In this document: positions 25,401-36,347 of the stretch, piece after piece
Numbering within the stretch: position 1 is the first letter of the stretch
How the letters are laid out: each line of letters begins with the position of its first letter
From: Plantago ovata
Taxonomy: Eukaryota; Streptophyta; Magnoliopsida; Lamiales; Plantaginaceae
NCBI GenBank assembly: GCA_028274465.1
Contig: CM051457.1
Coordinates: 96,719,982 to 96,783,981, forward strand
Length of the DNA stretch: 64,000 nucleotides
Direction: 5' to 3'
Translations under genes and position numbers: made by a program
Notes under the pieces: model-generated
The model's input: the letters and a program-made list of their open reading frames with translations, nothing else
The model's database searches: none
What the model was told of the DNA's origin: nothing

Positions 25401-27737
25401 TGTAGTACAATTTCCATTCCATGAGGAGCTGGAGTAGCATCCTCCATTTGTTCATCCTGAAATAAATTAAAATTAGACACAAGTACTAAGCTGTCAAACT
25501 TAGTTTTTATACCAAAATTATTAACTACCTGCTGAGCAGGGAGTGTTGGTTCTGGTGCAGAGGCTTCAGCAACCATCTGACTTGTATCTTGAGAAGTCTG
25601 TAGAGAAAGAATAATTTTAGCAAAAGAACAATTTTCAGAATTTGAAGTTTTACTGATGGTTGAATTAACTACCTGCTGAGGAAGGACAGGTTGTGGCTCA
25701 GTCCTTTCAGCATTAACAGTTTCTTCAGCTTCTTGGACTGTTTCTTCAGCAGACTTCTGAGTTTGCTCTAACTGAGAAAGCTGTGCGGTTTCAGCAATCT
25801 CCCTTGTCTCTGAATTGACAAGTTGAGCAGAAGCATCTTGACCTTTAAGCTCACTGCTTGTCATGAAGAGATCAATTGACTTGTTGGATGATTCTTCAAT
25901 CTCCAACTCCATTTGTTTGCTTAAATCTTCCAGTACAAGCTGGACTTTGTCAATTGAAGTCTTGGGTGAACTTGGGCCAGTATTCTCAGCATCAAGAGAT
26001 GCGTCTTTGAATAATGCTTCTTGAGTTTCAGCAACTTCAGAACAGGAACCATTGCTATCTCAGCAACTGGTCCATCAGCAAGCTGGGTTTCAGCAACTTG
26101 ATGAGTTGCTTGTTCAGCAACCATCTGTTCAGCAGCATCAGCAAGTGCCGCTCTTTGCAGATCAGCAGCAATGTGCTTACTGGTTCCATGGTTTGATCAT
26201 CTAGATTATCTACAAAGTAGATATCTGGGACTTGGGCAGGAATTTCATTTCCACTGCCTTGTGGTCTATTCTCAGTAGAGTTATCAACGTTAAGTTGATT
26301 GTTGAAGGCTTCCGCAAACACTTCAACATTGCTGATGTATGTTTCAGTAATTATTTCAGCAACATCTACTGGCAAATGCGTTTCAGCATTTGTCTGGGAA
26401 TTGACTGAGGAGTCTTGGACATTGGGACTGACTGAGAGCCAGTGTGTCTTTTTCTTTTGTTACTTGTCCGTTTCCTCTTAGGTACGGGATTTGCTGATGA
26501 CGCTGCAGTCTGAGTGTCATCATCAGCTTTCCTCTTTTTTTTTTAGATTTCTCCAGTTTCCCAGAGTCATCTATTGTTGCATTTTCAGCAACGGCTGTTG
26601 TACACGTACCTTGTTGATTTTCTACAGCAGTTTCATTTGTGTTACCACCTCAACAGCAGTTTCATCTCTAAGTTGCTGAGTGGTAACATCTGCAGCTGTT
26701 GTATACCTTTCTTGCTGGCTTGTGCTGACAACATTTGCAGTTGTTGTCTTCTTGGTTTTTTCCAGCAATCTTAGGTACATTCTGCTTGTAGAAAGATCTT
26801 CCCACATTGCACACAGATTTCTTGATTGGCAATGGGTTTCTTAGCTGAATCCTGAAATGTTCAAGGATATAGCATATCTTGATTCCATACATAACTGGAA
26901 AGGAAGGTGAGACCTTGTTGTCTTCTACCTTTACTTAAACTTAGTAACACAATCAACAAGCCTGTTGAAAATGTACTTAGCCCAGTTAAGTTCCGATTTA
27001 TTTTCATGGATATGCATCAGCAATGGCCATCTTCTCAGGCCTACTTGGTCAATTCCTCCAACTTGGGAGTCAAGAACTTTAATCAGTAGCAGAGCTACTA
27101 GACCAAGTGAAGGACAGAGATGCTTTCTCTTAACGTGCTTTGTCCAAGTCACGGGAGCTATCTCGCCTTTCTTCATTTTTGCATTTCTGACGTCACTGTA
27201 GAAAGCTTCAATTTCTTCGTCAGAAGCAGTGACGGTCGTCTTCAGTTCCAGTGGTTGGAATCTGAAAAATCTCCGCTAAATCAGTCCATTTCAGGACGAT
27301 TTGCGTGTTCTGAACATAAGTAAGGATCACTTTTTCAGTGACTCCATTACTGTCTGTAAGGGACTGGATTTCTGCATTATTGTAGAACTCCATGGTATCA
27401 ATCATGCTCACTTGCTTAGTGCGAGCAGAGATAAAGTTCATGAGGCCTTGCTGCTTGATGAACTCAAGCGCCTCTTCATTTGGTCATCAAGTTCTTGTTC
27501 ATAAAAGTACCTAATGTACTTTTCTTTTGCAAACCCTCCCCATTGCATCAACATCTCACACTTTGCAGTGTCAAGATATGACGGAGGCATAGGTTTTACA
27601 GTGATTCGGTCGTTTTTCAAACAACTTTCTGTGTGTCTTGGGTCAGAGAAGTCACGGAGGTCACCGGAGCAATGCGTGTTTCAGCACTGTCAACCTTTGA
27701 CGATTTTGGACTTAGATGACTGTCTCTTGGGAGCCAT
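22499..27737 (-). pseudogene. Sirevirus env-like region, several broken frames
   Basis: Downstream of pol, Sireviruses carry an additional gene often called env-like; its function is not established. Here a start at 27737 (MAPKRQSSKSK) is soon shifted out of frame. Recognisable pieces follow at 27438-27620 and 27220-27441 (including MEFYNNAEIQ, a retroelement-type motif), then a long acidic, S/E/Q-rich middle, and a last intact frame of 463 codons (22499-23890) with heptad-like helices near its start and a KKRKTAAE basic patch. I see no signal peptide or membrane segment. Three GT-AG intron-like segments of 72-75 bp lie at 25305-25378, 25457-25528 and 25598-25672. Frameshifts near 24350, 25200 and 26050 break the reading. 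Confidence 0.65.
23935..24578 (-). repeat. Coding repeats TGETPV in the env-like region
   Basis: The minus strand encodes repeated TGETPVIE/TGETPVVE and PSATTQ units; the DNA has three or more copies of an ACTGGAGTTTC...CCAGT inverted repeat between about 24250 and 24385. Adjacent copies lie in two frames because of a one-base indel near 24350. Confidence 0.7.
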
Positions 27738-28655
27738 TTCTTTATATAGAGCAAGAAATTGTACGAAAAGAGTAGTTTGCTTTTTGACCGGAGGTACAGT
27801 AGTTTCAGGCTAGAAATTGCAGAGAAAGGAAATGTGAGTTAAAGAATTTTGTCATTTCTCTAACTCCTTCTTTATATAGTGTCTCTGGTGTGTGAGAAAC
27901 TCAATCGATTTGAGTTCTCAGCAAGGGTAAAACAGAGAAACACTGGAGATAGTGGAGCCTTTGCATTGAATGCGTAGTGGCCCACTAACTAAAACCGTCA
28001 GAGCACTCTCTCTCTTGTTTTGTTAGCCGTTAGATTAATAACTCCTTTTAATCAATGGCCACGATTGAATTTCATGTCATGATTTATTGCGAGTTTATCT
28101 GTGCCAGCTTAACGTCACAAATTGATTTTACCGAGTAATAAGGGATAGATTGCTTGCTGAAATAGACAAGAATCTTTTCAGCGAGTTTGAATTAACAATC
28201 TAGCTACTTGCTGAAAGTTCCCCCTTACTTAGATATCTCATTTTTCTAAGTTTAAAAGATATTTCTGATTTCCCGTATCAGTAAATTCTTTTGCATTTGA
28301 GACATCCTTTGGTAAAATCTGAGAGATGAGATTTTGCTCTTTTTCTGAATTCCCGTTTCAGAAAATTCCTTTGATACTTGAATACCTGTTTCAGTATCTT
28401 TTGATTGTCTAAGTACCCGTCTCAGCAATCCTTAAGTTCTTTCACTTACTGAGTTCCTGTCTCAGCAAGTGATCAAGTTTCCTAACAAATACCTGTTTTG
28501 AAGGAATACTTGCTGAATGCCTGTTTCAGCAATCATGTTGTGACTTATCATTTCTTAGAAGAAATTAGTGACTTGGTCTTTTGGACAGGAATACTTTGGC
28601 TTGCTGAATACCTGTTTCAGCATTCTGCCAAGTGTATCCTATTGAGGTAGTTCAA
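27738..28655 (-). promoter_or_regulatory. Spacer between pol and env-like region with TATA boxes and palindromes
   Basis: On the minus strand CACTATATAAAG at about 27869-27880 and CTCTATATAAAG at about 27741-27752 resemble TATA boxes, 130 and 5 bases before the env-like start. Between 28230 and 28625 about seven imperfect inverted repeats of the type TGCTGAA...TTCAGCA, each with a core like CCTGTTTCAG, follow one another every 30-60 bases. A second polypurine-like run lies at 28217-28228. No coding frame is seen. Promoter activity is inference. Confidence 0.5.
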
Positions 28656-30188
28656 TCAATCCAAGGTTATACCTAGCATTGCGAACCTATTATCCGGTAG
28701 GGGCTTGGTAAAGATGTCAGCAAGCTGATCTTCAGTACCTACTTTCACAACCTCAATATCACCTTTTTCCACATGATCTCTAATGAAATGATGTCTAATA
28801 TCAATGTGCTTGGTCCTAGAGTGAAACTTAGGATTTTGCGTAATTGCAATAGCACTTGTATTATCACAAAAGATTGGTGTTTTCTTTGCAGAAATACCAT
28901 AATCTCTTATTGTTGCTGAATCCATAGGATTTGAGCTGTGCAACAACCAGCTGCAATGTATTCAGATTCAGTAGATGAATTGGCGACACACGTTTGCTTC
29001 TTGCTGAACCATGATATTAATCTAGTACCCAAAAACTGACAAGTTCCAGAGGTACTTTTTCTATCAAGAGTTGATCCACCATGATCAGCATCAGAATAGC
29101 CAACCAATTCAAGTCCAGAATCTTTTGGATACCATAATCCAACATTGACTGTACCTTTAACATATTTCAGTTTTAATTGCCTTTTTGTAGTGTGATTCTC
29201 TTGGATCCGATTGGAATCTTGCACACACACAACAGCATACTGAATGTCAGGTCTACTTGCTGTTAAATACAAAAGGAACCAATGAGCTTCCTATATTGTG
29301 TTCTTCAACACTTTTGTCCTCTTTAGTATAGCCCAATTTGGTACCAACACTCATAGGGATCTTTTCAGGTTTTTCATCCTCTTTGATCCTAAACTTTATG
29401 AGCATTTCTTTCGCATACTTTGCTTGATTATGAATATTCCATCTTTGAGTTGCTTGACTTGCAACCCTAGGAAATAATTCAATTTTCCCATCATACTCAT
29501 TTCAAACTTATTTGTCATGAGTTTGGCAAAATCATCACAAAGTTGCTTGTCCTTAGATCCAAAAATTATGTCATCCACATAAATTTGAACTAAGATTAAT
29601 TTACCATCATGGTTCATGGTAAAAAGAGTTTTGTCAACTTCACCTTTCTTGAAACCATTTTCCAGCAAGAACTTAGCTAAGGTATCATACCATGCTCTGG
29701 TGCTTGCTTTAGACCATATACAGCTTTCTGAAGCTTTATACCATCTTGGTTTCTGAGGGAAGTTCAAAGCCAGGGGGTTGTTCTAGGTAGACTTCTTCAG
29801 CAAGTTCACCATTTAAGAATGCACTCTTAACATCATTTGGTAAACAATGAATCATTGTGCAGCAGCAAAGGCCAAGAAAAGCCTAATTGCATCCAATCTT
29901 GCAACTGGAGCGTAAGACTCATCATAGTCCAATCCTTCAGTCTGACAGTAACCTTGAGCAACTAAGCGTGCTTTGTTTTTGTTACTTCACCAGACTCGCT
30001 CAGCTTGTTTCTGAACACCCATTTGTACCAATAGCTTTCTTATTTTCAGCAAGTGGCACAAGTTTCCAGACTTTGTTTCTTTCAAATTGATCCAATTCTT
30101 CTTGCATTGCCTTTATCCATTCAGAATGCTTCAAAGCTTCTTCTATGGTTTTAGGTTCAATTTCTGAAACAAAGCAAGAGAAGAAAGA
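28656..30188 (-). pseudogene. Sirevirus reverse transcriptase-RNase H, frameshifted
   Basis: The reverse transcriptase starts at the gap with IEPKTIEEALKHSEWIKAMQ (30188-30020), continues in another frame near 29990-29800, and has its catalytic motif YVDDIIFGS in the 29396-29767 frame. RNase H follows: YSDADHGGS and [12 protein letters not shown] in 28907-29272, then the C-terminal [22 protein letters not shown] and DIFTKPL motifs in 28656-28946. At least four frameshifts or stops separate these parts. Protease and integrase are missing at the gap. Domain order is that of Ty1/copia. Confidence 0.9.
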
Positions 30189-30288
30189 NNNNNNNNNNNN
30201 NNNNNNNNNNNNNNNNNNNNNNNNNNNNNNNNNNNNNNNNNNNNNNNNNNNNNNNNNNNNNNNNNNNNNNNNNNNNNNNNNNNNNNNN
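30189..30288. other. Scaffold gap (100 N)
   Basis: Second placeholder gap. Left of it is the start of Sirevirus reverse transcriptase on the minus strand; right of it is the end of a nested LTR element inside a gypsy LTR. Confidence 0.98.
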
Positions 30289-30304
30289 GAATTACCCTTC
30301 AACA
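30289..30304. mobile_element. Other end of the LTR element nested in the gypsy LTR
   Basis: GAATTACCCTTCAACA is absent from the intact gypsy LTR and is followed by CCCTA (30305-30309). With the end at 4474-4495 it forms an element of TG...CA type flanked by the duplication TAGGG/CCCTA once the block 4474-30188 is turned round. Confidence 0.65.
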
Positions 30305-30832
30305 CCCTAAGCTACAGAACTCCAAGGACAGGCCCCGGGAAGTTCCTACCTAAAACTATAGAGAGAGGTGAGAAAGTAGGTCTGGAAAGATATGATTTTC
30401 GGAGAAAAACTGAGCACTATATATAGGCCCCGAAAAACTACGGGGCGGTTTGCCCTAGGGTGCGGCGGTTCGCCCCAGACTTTTTCTCGCGGAATTCCGC
30501 GTTTTCGACGCGTTTTTGGATTTCTTCCCCTTTTCGGACTCGATTTCTGACTTCTAGTAGCCTTCTAACCTCCAGATTCGGCCCCTAGACTTCAAATCCT
30601 ATCCGCAAACCTTCAGATACTCCAAATAGGCTTCTGGAACACCAATTCCTTGTCAACTTCAATATAATTGCCCGGAAATCCTCGAATTTCAACCAAAACC
30701 TGTAAAATAAAATCTAAAGGGAAACGTGACACTATTCTAATAAAATGTACTAAAATATAGCTAAATTAACATATAGGATAGCTAAAATAGGTGAAAAAGA
30801 CTCGAATGAAAGTGTAAAATACACATTCATCA
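30305..30832 (-). mobile_element. Gypsy (Tat/Athila-like) 5' LTR, first 528 bp
   Basis: Reverse complement of 11001-11528 with the same length and few substitutions, starting TGATGAATGTG on the minus strand at 30832. It is immediately preceded on that strand by the exon sequence ...GAAGAGCCC, whose last five bases are the target-site duplication. Confidence 0.95.
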
Positions 30833-32271
30833 GGGCTCTTCAGCAATTGACATTGAGGGAGGGGTATTCCCAGGCCCTCCTCCTAAAGTCCATAAGTGGA
30901 GCATGTTCATGTCCCTCAACCTCATAGTGTCCGTAGTAAGAAGTGCTTTGAGAACTAGATGGTCCAAACTGGTATGAATTCATTTGCATCGACCAATATG
31001 CAGATTCCTGGAACATAAAATGTATTCATCATGAGATACTGAACACATATATAAAGAGGCTTTTGTATAGAAGACCAGGGGGAGGGGGGTTGTAATCAAG
31101 AAAAACCTGCACATTAGTGAAACATCTTACATCATATCAGAATTTCATTATACGTACTACATACTAGTTCCATGATAACAGTCTTCTTTGACAAACATAA
31201 CAAAAGTTCAAACTAACCACAAATATTATGTCTTTATGATATAAACGATTTTTCACTATGCATTACATAAGAAAGCATGCAGCTCGAAAGTGTAGTCCAT
31301 GATAAGTACGAATAGACCCTCCGTAAGCACACACATGTCCAACTCCCATAAAGTGGATTACATTATATTGGCATGACAACTTAAAGAGCTAACTACTTCA
31401 TAAATGTAGATGCATGATATATAGCATACGTATGTATGTCTTAGAAATTTATCTAAAAGAACCATCTTCGGTACATGAAAATGCATGAGGAACAACTTCC
31501 ATCCATGCTAGTATGCAAGACAGAAGAAGGTACATTATCCATCATTCCAACCTTGTCAATAGAAACTACACTGTTTGAGCTAACCAAAACAGTTTTTACA
31601 ACAGAAAGACTGTCACAACTCACAAGTCCTAACGGTCAGTTCCAGTTATCCCCCCTCCCCCCCCCCCCCCCCGAAACAATCCAACATTTGATTTTGATAT
31701 AGCTCAAGTCACATACATTGTACATTGTGTCTCTCTTTGCAATAGCTCACGTTTTGGCCTTAAAACAAGATTCAACCCATTACTACTTCTCAAAGAAGCA
31801 TTACTATCCTCTTTTGTCATAAAACGATTCAACATTTATCTACATTGCTTTAACTAAGCAAATAATGAAAGACAAAGTTCAAAAGCACTTTCCAACCAGT
31901 TATTCAACTTTAAACAGCCTCTCCAAGAACTTCAGCAAAGCCACTGTTAATTTCTCCGCACACACACACAAAAAGAAGGTAAAATTGCAGTATACATAAT
32001 TACAGCAAAGTAGAACCTAAACTAGGTTCAATTCTTGTGAACATGCAAATGCATTTTCCACCATACAAACAAAAAATAAAAAAAGATAAATCCCAATTGG
32101 AGGAAACAATTGAAGGACCTAATGATCATGTACAGGTGCCACCATCTGGTCATAGTGGGAAGCTCCACCGAAAAAGCCAGTGAAACCATCAGATGAAGGG
32201 TAAGGGTACCCACCATTATTATTATCCATATAATGCATTTGCTCATGTGCATTCATTTTTCTTTCACCATA
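30833..32271 (-). pseudogene. BB: BIG BROTHER-like E3 ligase, 5' coding exons
   Basis: First coding exon: ATG at 32256 (MNAHEQMHYMDNNNGGYPYP), donor probably after 32134 (CCT|GTACATG), preceded by acceptor TTTTCAG at 32272. Second: 31007 (after TTCCAG) to 30833, encoding ESAYWSMQMNSYQFG and RRRAWEYPSLN, which match the N-terminal half of BB. The gypsy element is inserted at AGCCC inside this exon; the exon resumes at 12277. Just before the insertion one extra T (in AATTGC, about 30845) shifts the frame into a TGA; without it the frame runs on into the 12282-12345 sequence. The intron 31008-32133 is about 1.1 kb. BB family members are RING E3 ligases that restrict cell proliferation in organs. 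Confidence 0.8.
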
Positions 32272-32640
32272 CTGAAAAGCAAAAACCAAAAAGAACAGGT
32301 CAACAAAATGGTATACAAAACAGACCCCAGTTCAAGAAAAGCTATTACAGCAATATGTACAATATGCATATAATACTATAATACTACATCATACCTGTGA
32401 TTTTGGTTAGGAAAATGCAGGGGATTTAGATAAGAATTTGGTGAAGATTGGTTGATTGAGGAGAGAGAGAGAGAGAGAGCGAGAGAGAGATAAAAACACG
32501 AAGACCAAGGAGAAGAGGGTGTTTTGTTTTGGCTGTGTGATGCTGTTTGTTGAGGCGCTTATGGCGGACTAGAGATACACGCCATTGTGACCAGACAGAG
32601 ACAATTGGATTTTCCTCTAGTCTAGACTAGTGTAATGTAA
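32272..32640 (-). promoter_or_regulatory. Leader and 5'-UTR intron of the BB-like gene
   Basis: A leader intron is supported by the donor ACAG|GTATGATG near 32393 and the acceptor GCTTTTCAG at 32272. Upstream lies a GA/CT microsatellite (about 32459-32490), common near plant transcription starts. I did not find a clear TATA box. Confidence 0.5.
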
Positions 32641-35435
32641 GTAAATTAAATTTGTGTTTTTATGTCTGTCTCTATTCTACTCTTCCCTTTTGTCTCTGCA
32701 CTTTCATCCCTATTATCAATTCTAGCAACTACTTTTCTTACTTTCTCATTCTACTCTCTATATGGTTGGTTATACTATTGAATTATTTTAAATTTATGAA
32801 ACCATGGTTAGTTTTATTGAACCATGCCCATATGTTTATTTTTCTCAAACCGCAATGGGTTGGATGATGGTTGTTCGTTTCGTGTTAGCGGAGCGCATAC
32901 ATAAGTTTATATAATAAGGCTTTGTTATATTCGTCTGAACATAACTGAACTGATCTGAACTTAACTGATATGAACTTAACTGAATGAAGCTGAACTTAAC
33001 TTATTTGTAGTACAAAATACTATTAGGCAAATATGAACTGAACTTAATCAGACGGTAAATAAGAGACTAGTTTCACTACAAAGCAATGTGTGATGTGTGC
33101 ACAAGCTAAAGTCATTGATATGAACGATAAATTTTACAACAAAAATGAATGAATAAATAATTGATGGAACACAGATGTGTTTAAACTATAAAGAATGGTC
33201 AATTTAACAAGAACATGGGTACTTTTATTTTTTTATTTTGGAAACGACAAAGATTTTACAAATCAAAGTAACTTACAAGAAGAAAAAGAAGACATGCACA
33301 TCGGATACATGAGCTAATACACAATTTTGACCCAAACAAAACTAGTATTATATGGGGTCCATTAGTTTAAGGTACACCATCAGACATCAGTGTGGTATGA
33401 AATACATCATTTTCTTCAGTTTCATTCCAAACTCATCCGATCCCATTTCACATACACTGACAAGGAAAAATGACCTCCATGCCTTTGTCAGGCTTCTGGA
33501 ACCTATTCTGCAAGTAGCTCTGATTATATTCCAGTGTAGGGATATTGATCCTACTGTTCACTGCTTGGATGCCAATATATATCAATGAATGGAACCGGAA
33601 ATGATTTATCCTACTTTATTCAAATTTAATATGAATAGTCTCATCATCGGTCATCTCATAAATCATAATAATCAAACTTCATTCCAAGTTATTATGAACA
33701 GTAGGATCCTCACCCATTTCAAATTTCATCTCTACCAATTACAAGGATCATAGTTTAGATTCAATCGTTGTTATTACAGTCATATCCAAACACTAATCAT
33801 CCTCTTCCTGCTCCTCATTTAGTGAGTTGTTGAAATCCTATTGAAATCCTTCGCATCGGATCTCAGAGAGCACGACTTCAATGGTGATTAGAGATTGGTG
33901 TAAAATTCAGTCTAATTTCTTCTTCTGTAATATATTAATTCACTCTCATCACCATCTTCGATGCTTTTACCTTTTTTTCTTTCTCTGCTATTTTCTTTGG
34001 TTTGTGTTTCGTGTTGTGTTGTATTTTTGGATAATTACTTATAAATTTGGAAAAATTAGCATATTTTTAACTTGGTGCCTGGACAATTAGCAATTTGTTT
34101 CGTCTTTGAAGTACTACCAGTTTTGGAAAGGATATCATTAATTTTATTTCATGGCACTTAAATAAGTTTTAATCCATTCACCAAACCCAATATCCAAATC
34201 ATGGTGCTCATTTAAATTTTGATCGCTGGGATCATCTTTTTTTCCTTCATTTCATTCCTCATTAATCATTAAATCTATTCCTCTATATCCAAATCAAGTA
34301 AACAAAAACCCCAACACTCAAATAAAGTTCTCAATTTAATTTATTATTCCACATAGAAGATAATGAAAAAACTAAACATTCAATTAATACCTATCTAATG
34401 TATAATATATACAACGTATCCATTTTATATATTATTGATACATATCCATGATATGATGGAGCATATCCATTTTATTACCCACCTATCCGTTTTATTATTC
34501 ATATTGACTTACATGTTAAATGACATGGTATCAAGTACCTTACAGGATGTTAAGTAATTGGTTACTTGATTATGCTTATTGAGCCGCAACTCATCCAATT
34601 GCGATGTTGTTGTTTTATAGATATCAAGAAGAAGGCAAATAAAAGGGCTTAACTGATAGAAGTTCAGTCTTGGATCAATGGTTGGCCGATTGGTTTCACT
34701 CCTTGGTACTGGCTCATCATCTGCATCTCATATAGGTCAATTTGGTTACGTTAGAGAGGATCGATACCTCCATGCATGGTTGTCCGTTTACTTATTTAAT
34801 TATGAAATTCCTTAAGTTTAACGCTTCCGCAAATGTTTCTAAATAAGAATCGTTTCCGCTTATGTACAGAAAGTTTAGAAAATATCTTTTCACTTGCATA
34901 AGTAAAGATCTGGAAAAGAGTCTATGGTTTTTAAAATGCTTATGCACGTCTTAACACCTAAGTGCGTTTAATTATGTACGAAGGTGTTAGGGTGTTACAG
35001 GCTGTGTACTGGGGCATAAGGCGTGTGCTCGCCAATTATCCGGCGTTTCGGCTGAATCCCGCGGTTTCTATGGGATCCGCAACGTTAACCTAAAAATTTG
35101 CCCAACATACTGAAACTACTTCTAACCGTCATGATTGACTAAATTTGAATTAAAAACAGATAGGGGTGACGATGCTGCCATGCTTGATGTTGAAATAACC
35201 GGCTGGAACACCTTGTCGCTATCTTTGGGGAAGATGAGTAAGAATCATGGAATGCGTTTGTGCCATGGAAAACGAAGTTAATCTATTGTACCAGTTAAAT
35301 AAATTTTATGTTCCTCATGTGTTTGGAATATGTGTCTTAGTTTGAGAACGTGGTCATCTCACCTAAGTATAAACATGTATTTTGTAATTCCTGCAACATA
35401 TGTACTTGTATTAAAATCTATCAACATCTGTATAG
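32641..35435. other. Intergenic AT-rich DNA
   Basis: No convincing gene. A repeated AACTGA/GAACTTAACT phrase occurs at 32935-33060, as in degenerate MITEs. Short open frames are not supported by codon pattern or splice sites. Confidence 0.5.
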
Positions 35436-36159
35436 GCTTGCAGAGTTGAAGTTATGGACATTCCTAATAAGAGTTTTTCTTGTGGATCTCGTTGTGTTTA
35501 TCCCCCCATGTGACGTGGTCTTGGAACCACAATTTAACGCTTCTCAGTTACATAAACCACCTTACAACGGCCACATTATGAGAGCTAAAATTGAGCTTCG
35601 ATTACTCGGCATTTGGACAAAAGAATTACACGATCATTACCCAGACCAGTGCTTCATCAAGAACTTTGTCCTACACAAATTCAACATTCTCGTGATGCGG
35701 TACACGGCATGGTCTTACTTGAGTATGCTACCTGGAGTGGAGATATATGAAAGAGATCGTTCCATCTACGTGCCCATTGTGTTGCACCTAGGAATATACG
35801 AGGTACTTCAAAATATATAGACGGCGTGGAAAAGAAAATATTTGAAAAACATAATTATCAAACCCGACTAAAAATAGTGTCCCACTGTAACTCATAACTT
35901 AAGAACCATTTCTAATATGCAGATGTTTCCATTTGTTGCGCAGTACTTGCACAAGTTCGAGAAACGTTACAACCATATGAAGGAAGAATTCGAGAACACT
36001 GAATTTGACCACCTTCGTATTGCATCGAGTCAGCCTAACTTTCGAATTGGTGACTTCTTACAGCCTATGTCAGAGGTTGATCGTATAGATCCGACCTTTG
36101 TCGCTGAGGACTGGGGCTACGACCCGGAAGCCAGTTACTCAAGCCATTCTTCTGATTAA
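35436..36159 (+). CDS. Unrecognised two-exon gene, first of a tandem pair
   Basis: Exon 1 ends at 35802 (GAG|GTACTT); exon 2 runs from 35923 (ATGCAG|ATG) to the stop at 36159. Exon 1 is open at least from the acceptor-like TATAG at 35435 and includes LRLLGIWTKELHDHYPDQ and WSYLSMLPGVEIYERD; exon 2 includes FRIGDFLQPMSEVDRIDPTF and an acidic, serine-rich end. The true start is unclear. The product would be about 200 residues, soluble, with no known motif. The next gene shares exon phase and the motifs WTxEhHD, hPGVE, GDFhQPhxE and IDPxF. That two copies keep these motifs and the intron position supports a real protein-coding family. I do not know its function. Confidence 0.55.
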
Positions 36160-36347
36160 TAAAAATACACCCAACCTTAGTTCGTTGTGGTCTAGTAGAT
36201 GCATACTATATTTTTCCTTTTTTCATAAAAATTTGGTTTTGTCTCATGATTATTCAATGACGATTATGTGTATAATGAATTTAACTTTCACCCGTTTAAC
36301 CAATTCTCGTATTGAACCTTTATCTTTTTAATAAAAAATAAAGCAGG

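Noticed and set aside
33352-33588. 78-codon plus-strand frame
   Set aside because: No domain, no splice context, AT-rich intergenic DNA.
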